From an uncultured Oscillospiraceae bacterium (GTDB taxonomy: Bacteria; Bacillota_A; Clostridia; Oscillospirales; Oscillospiraceae): DNA of 29,458 nucleotides. The position numbers and the translations under genes were made by a program. Numbering within the stretch: position 1 is the first letter of the stretch; every line of letters starts with the position of its first letter. This document shows positions 28,084 to 29,458 of the stretch, in pieces. The stretch covers positions 1 to 29,458 of the forward strand of contig CAAEDK010000312.1 in the NCBI GenBank assembly GCA_900754605.1, given 5' to 3'. The notes under the pieces were generated by a model, which was not told the origin of the DNA, ran no database searches, and saw only the letters and a list, made by a program, of their open reading frames with translations.

Positions 28084-29400
28084 ATGGATGCAGTCATTGT
28101 CCTGTTGATTTTGCTGTTTGTCCTGCTGGCGATCGGTGTGCCTGTGGGGTTCGCCATTGGCGGCGCAACCATGATCTCCATGTTTTTCTTCTCGGATCTG
28201 AACATGGTGGTCAACGCTCAATACTGCTATTCAGGTATTTTCTCGTTTACGGTCATGGCCATCCCCTATTTCATGCTGGCCGGCACCATCATGTCCACTG
28301 GCGGTATCGCCCGGCGGATCGTGGACTTTGCCTCTGCGCTGATCGATTTTGTGACCGGCGCCCTGGGGTGCGTTTCCATGCTGGCCTGCATGTTCTTCGG
28401 CGCCCTTACCGGCTCCGGCATGGCCACCACCTCTGCCATCGGCGGCATGATGATCCCCGAAATGAAGCGCAAGGGTTATGATTCCTCCTACGCCGCCACT
28501 CTGGTCTGCTTCGGCGGTATCGTGGGGCCCATCATTCCGCCCTCCCTGTCCTTTGTGCTCTACGGAGCTTCAACCAAAACCTCCGTGCCTGATCTCTTCA
28601 AGGCCGGTATCATCCCCGGCGTTATGATCGGCCTGGTATTTTTGATGGTAAACATCATCATCTGCAAGCGCACTGGCACCGAGGTCCACAAACCCGAGCT
28701 TGGGCCCGTCGGAGAAAGGATTCCCATGATCCAGTTCTGGAAAGAACGGCTACACCGGGTAGGCAAGGCCACCAAGGACGGGTTCTGGGCTCTGCTCTCT
28801 CCCTTTATTATCCTAGGTGGCATCTACTCTGGCTTCTTCACTCCCACTGAGGCCGCCGCTGTCTCCGTTGTGTACTCCATCATCGTGTCCCTGTTCGTGT
28901 ACCACGACATGACTTGGAAGGACCTGTATAAAACTTTTGTGTCCGCCGCTGTCCTCAACGGCGTTACTTCCTTCCTGCTGGGCACCTCCACAGTGTTCTC
29001 CACCTTCATGACCTTCGAACAGGTCCCCCAGATGATCACCAACTTTATGGCCAATCTGTCCGACAGCCCTGTAGTGTTGTTGCTGGTCATCAATGTGTTT
29101 CTGCTGATCGTGGGCTGTTTTCTGGATACCGTGCCCGCCATCATCATCATCGCGCCTATGCTGCTGCCTACCATCCAGGCGTTCAACATCAATCCCATAC
29201 ACTTCGGTGTTGTCATGTCGGTAAACCTAGCTGTTGGTCTGTGTACGCCTCCTTATGGCTGCAACCTCTTCGTGGGTGCGGCCGTAGCCAAAATCAAGAT
29301 GGAGAGCATGCTCAAATGGGTCGTACCATTTTTCCTGGTCTCCTGTGTATTGCTGTTGATTTTGTCCTTTGTTCCAGCGCTATCTCTTGCATTTGTCTAG
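28084..29400 (+). CDS. dctM: TRAP transporter large permease (DctM)
   Basis: This 438-residue protein has about twelve membrane helices in the DctM arrangement. It starts MDAVIVLLILLFVLLAIGVP, then VGFAIGGATMIS, and has the conserved FFGALTGSGMATTSAIGGMM and FTPTEAAAVSVVYSIIV blocks. A late segment LCTPPYGCNLFVGAAVAKI is also typical. It is the Na+- or H+-coupled channel subunit. GGGGGGATTAAGC provides the ribosome-binding site. Its stop is two-thirds of the way to a terminator that runs to the window end. It forms one operon with kce, dctP and dctQ as far as spacing shows. Confidence 0.93.
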   Translation: MDAVIVLLILLFVLLAIGVPVGFAIGGATMISMFFFSDLNMVVNAQYCYSGIFSFTVMAIPYFMLAGTIMSTGGIARRIVDFASALIDFVTGALGCVSMLACMFFGALTGSGMATTSAIGGMMIPEMKRKGYDSSYAATLVCFGGIVGPIIPPSLSFVLYGASTKTSVPDLFKAGIIPGVMIGLVFLMVNIIICKRTGTEVHKPELGPVGERIPMIQFWKERLHRVGKATKDGFWALLSPFIILGGIYSGFFTPTEAAAVSVVYSIIVSLFVYHDMTWKDLYKTFVSAAVLNGVTSFLLGTSTVFSTFMTFEQVPQMITNFMANLSDSPVVLLLVINVFLLIVGCFLDTVPAIIIIAPMLLPTIQAFNINPIHFGVVMSVNLAVGLCTPPYGCNLFVGAAVAKIKMESMLKWVVPFFLVSCVLLLILSFVPALSLAFV

Positions 29401-29444
29401 CTTTCCCCCTCCTGACATGCGAATCCGATAGAGAGGAACGGGCC

Positions 29445-29458
29445 TCCGCTTTTGCGGA
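29445..29458 (+). terminator. Start of a terminator hairpin, cut by the window end
   Basis: TCCGC-TTTT-GCGGA (29445-29458) begins a stem that likely continues with GGCC past the window. It follows dctM by 44 bases. Confidence 0.5.

Overview
The window looks like a chromosomal segment of a gut Firmicute of the Oscillospiraceae/Clostridia type, possibly an Intestinimonas/Flavonifractor relative (inference from gene content; no 16S is present). It carries two enzymes that catalyse consecutive steps of lysine-to-butyrate fermentation, a sigma-54 activator/promoter pair, a cobalamin riboswitch, a TRAP transporter, and two blocks of mobile DNA of the large-serine-recombinase (Tn4451/TnpX) type common in gut Clostridia.

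Region 1 (1 to about 5135) is the right part of an integrated element whose left end lies before the window. It holds an XRE repressor, a low-GC PadR-YjdF-KTR zinc-ribbon operon, a sigma-70-like factor, two small element proteins and a large serine recombinase. Just after the recombinase, the sequence changes in frame to a sigma-54 (AAA+) activator that begins at the end of its GAFTGA loop. The element has therefore cut this regulator in two.

Region 2 (about 5142 to 12720) is host DNA. It holds the 3' half of the sigma-54 activator, a near-perfect 40-bp palindrome, a consensus -24/-12 promoter, and kdd (3,5-diaminohexanoate dehydrogenase). Next come a sigma-70 promoter, a cobalamin riboswitch with visible alternative hairpins, and a five-gene Dpp/Nik-type ABC transporter (two ATPases, two permeases, one lipoprotein). 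Lysine fermentation needs an adenosylcobalamin-dependent aminomutase, so a B12-controlled importer next to kdd makes sense (inference).

Region 3 (about 12.7 to 25.4 kb) is mobilizable mobile DNA. On the minus strand it has a MobA/MobL relaxase, a run of hairpins, an RSF1010-like oriT, small proteins, a D5/P4-type helicase, a CHC2 zinc-finger primase protein, a second large serine recombinase and TnpW. On the plus strand it has a sigma-like protein, a zinc-finger protein and a RhuM protein. A low-GC TetR/EamA exporter pair looks like cargo, and a DUF6809-like protein and TnpV lie at the far end.

Region 4 (about 25.4 kb to the end) returns to host DNA with kce (3-keto-5-aminohexanoate cleavage enzyme) and a complete DctPQM TRAP transporter. 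Kdd makes the substrate of Kce, so the simplest reading is that one lysine-fermentation locus has been split by mobile DNA and its sigma-54 activator interrupted by a second element. Excision of that element would rebuild the activator, which makes it a possible genetic switch.
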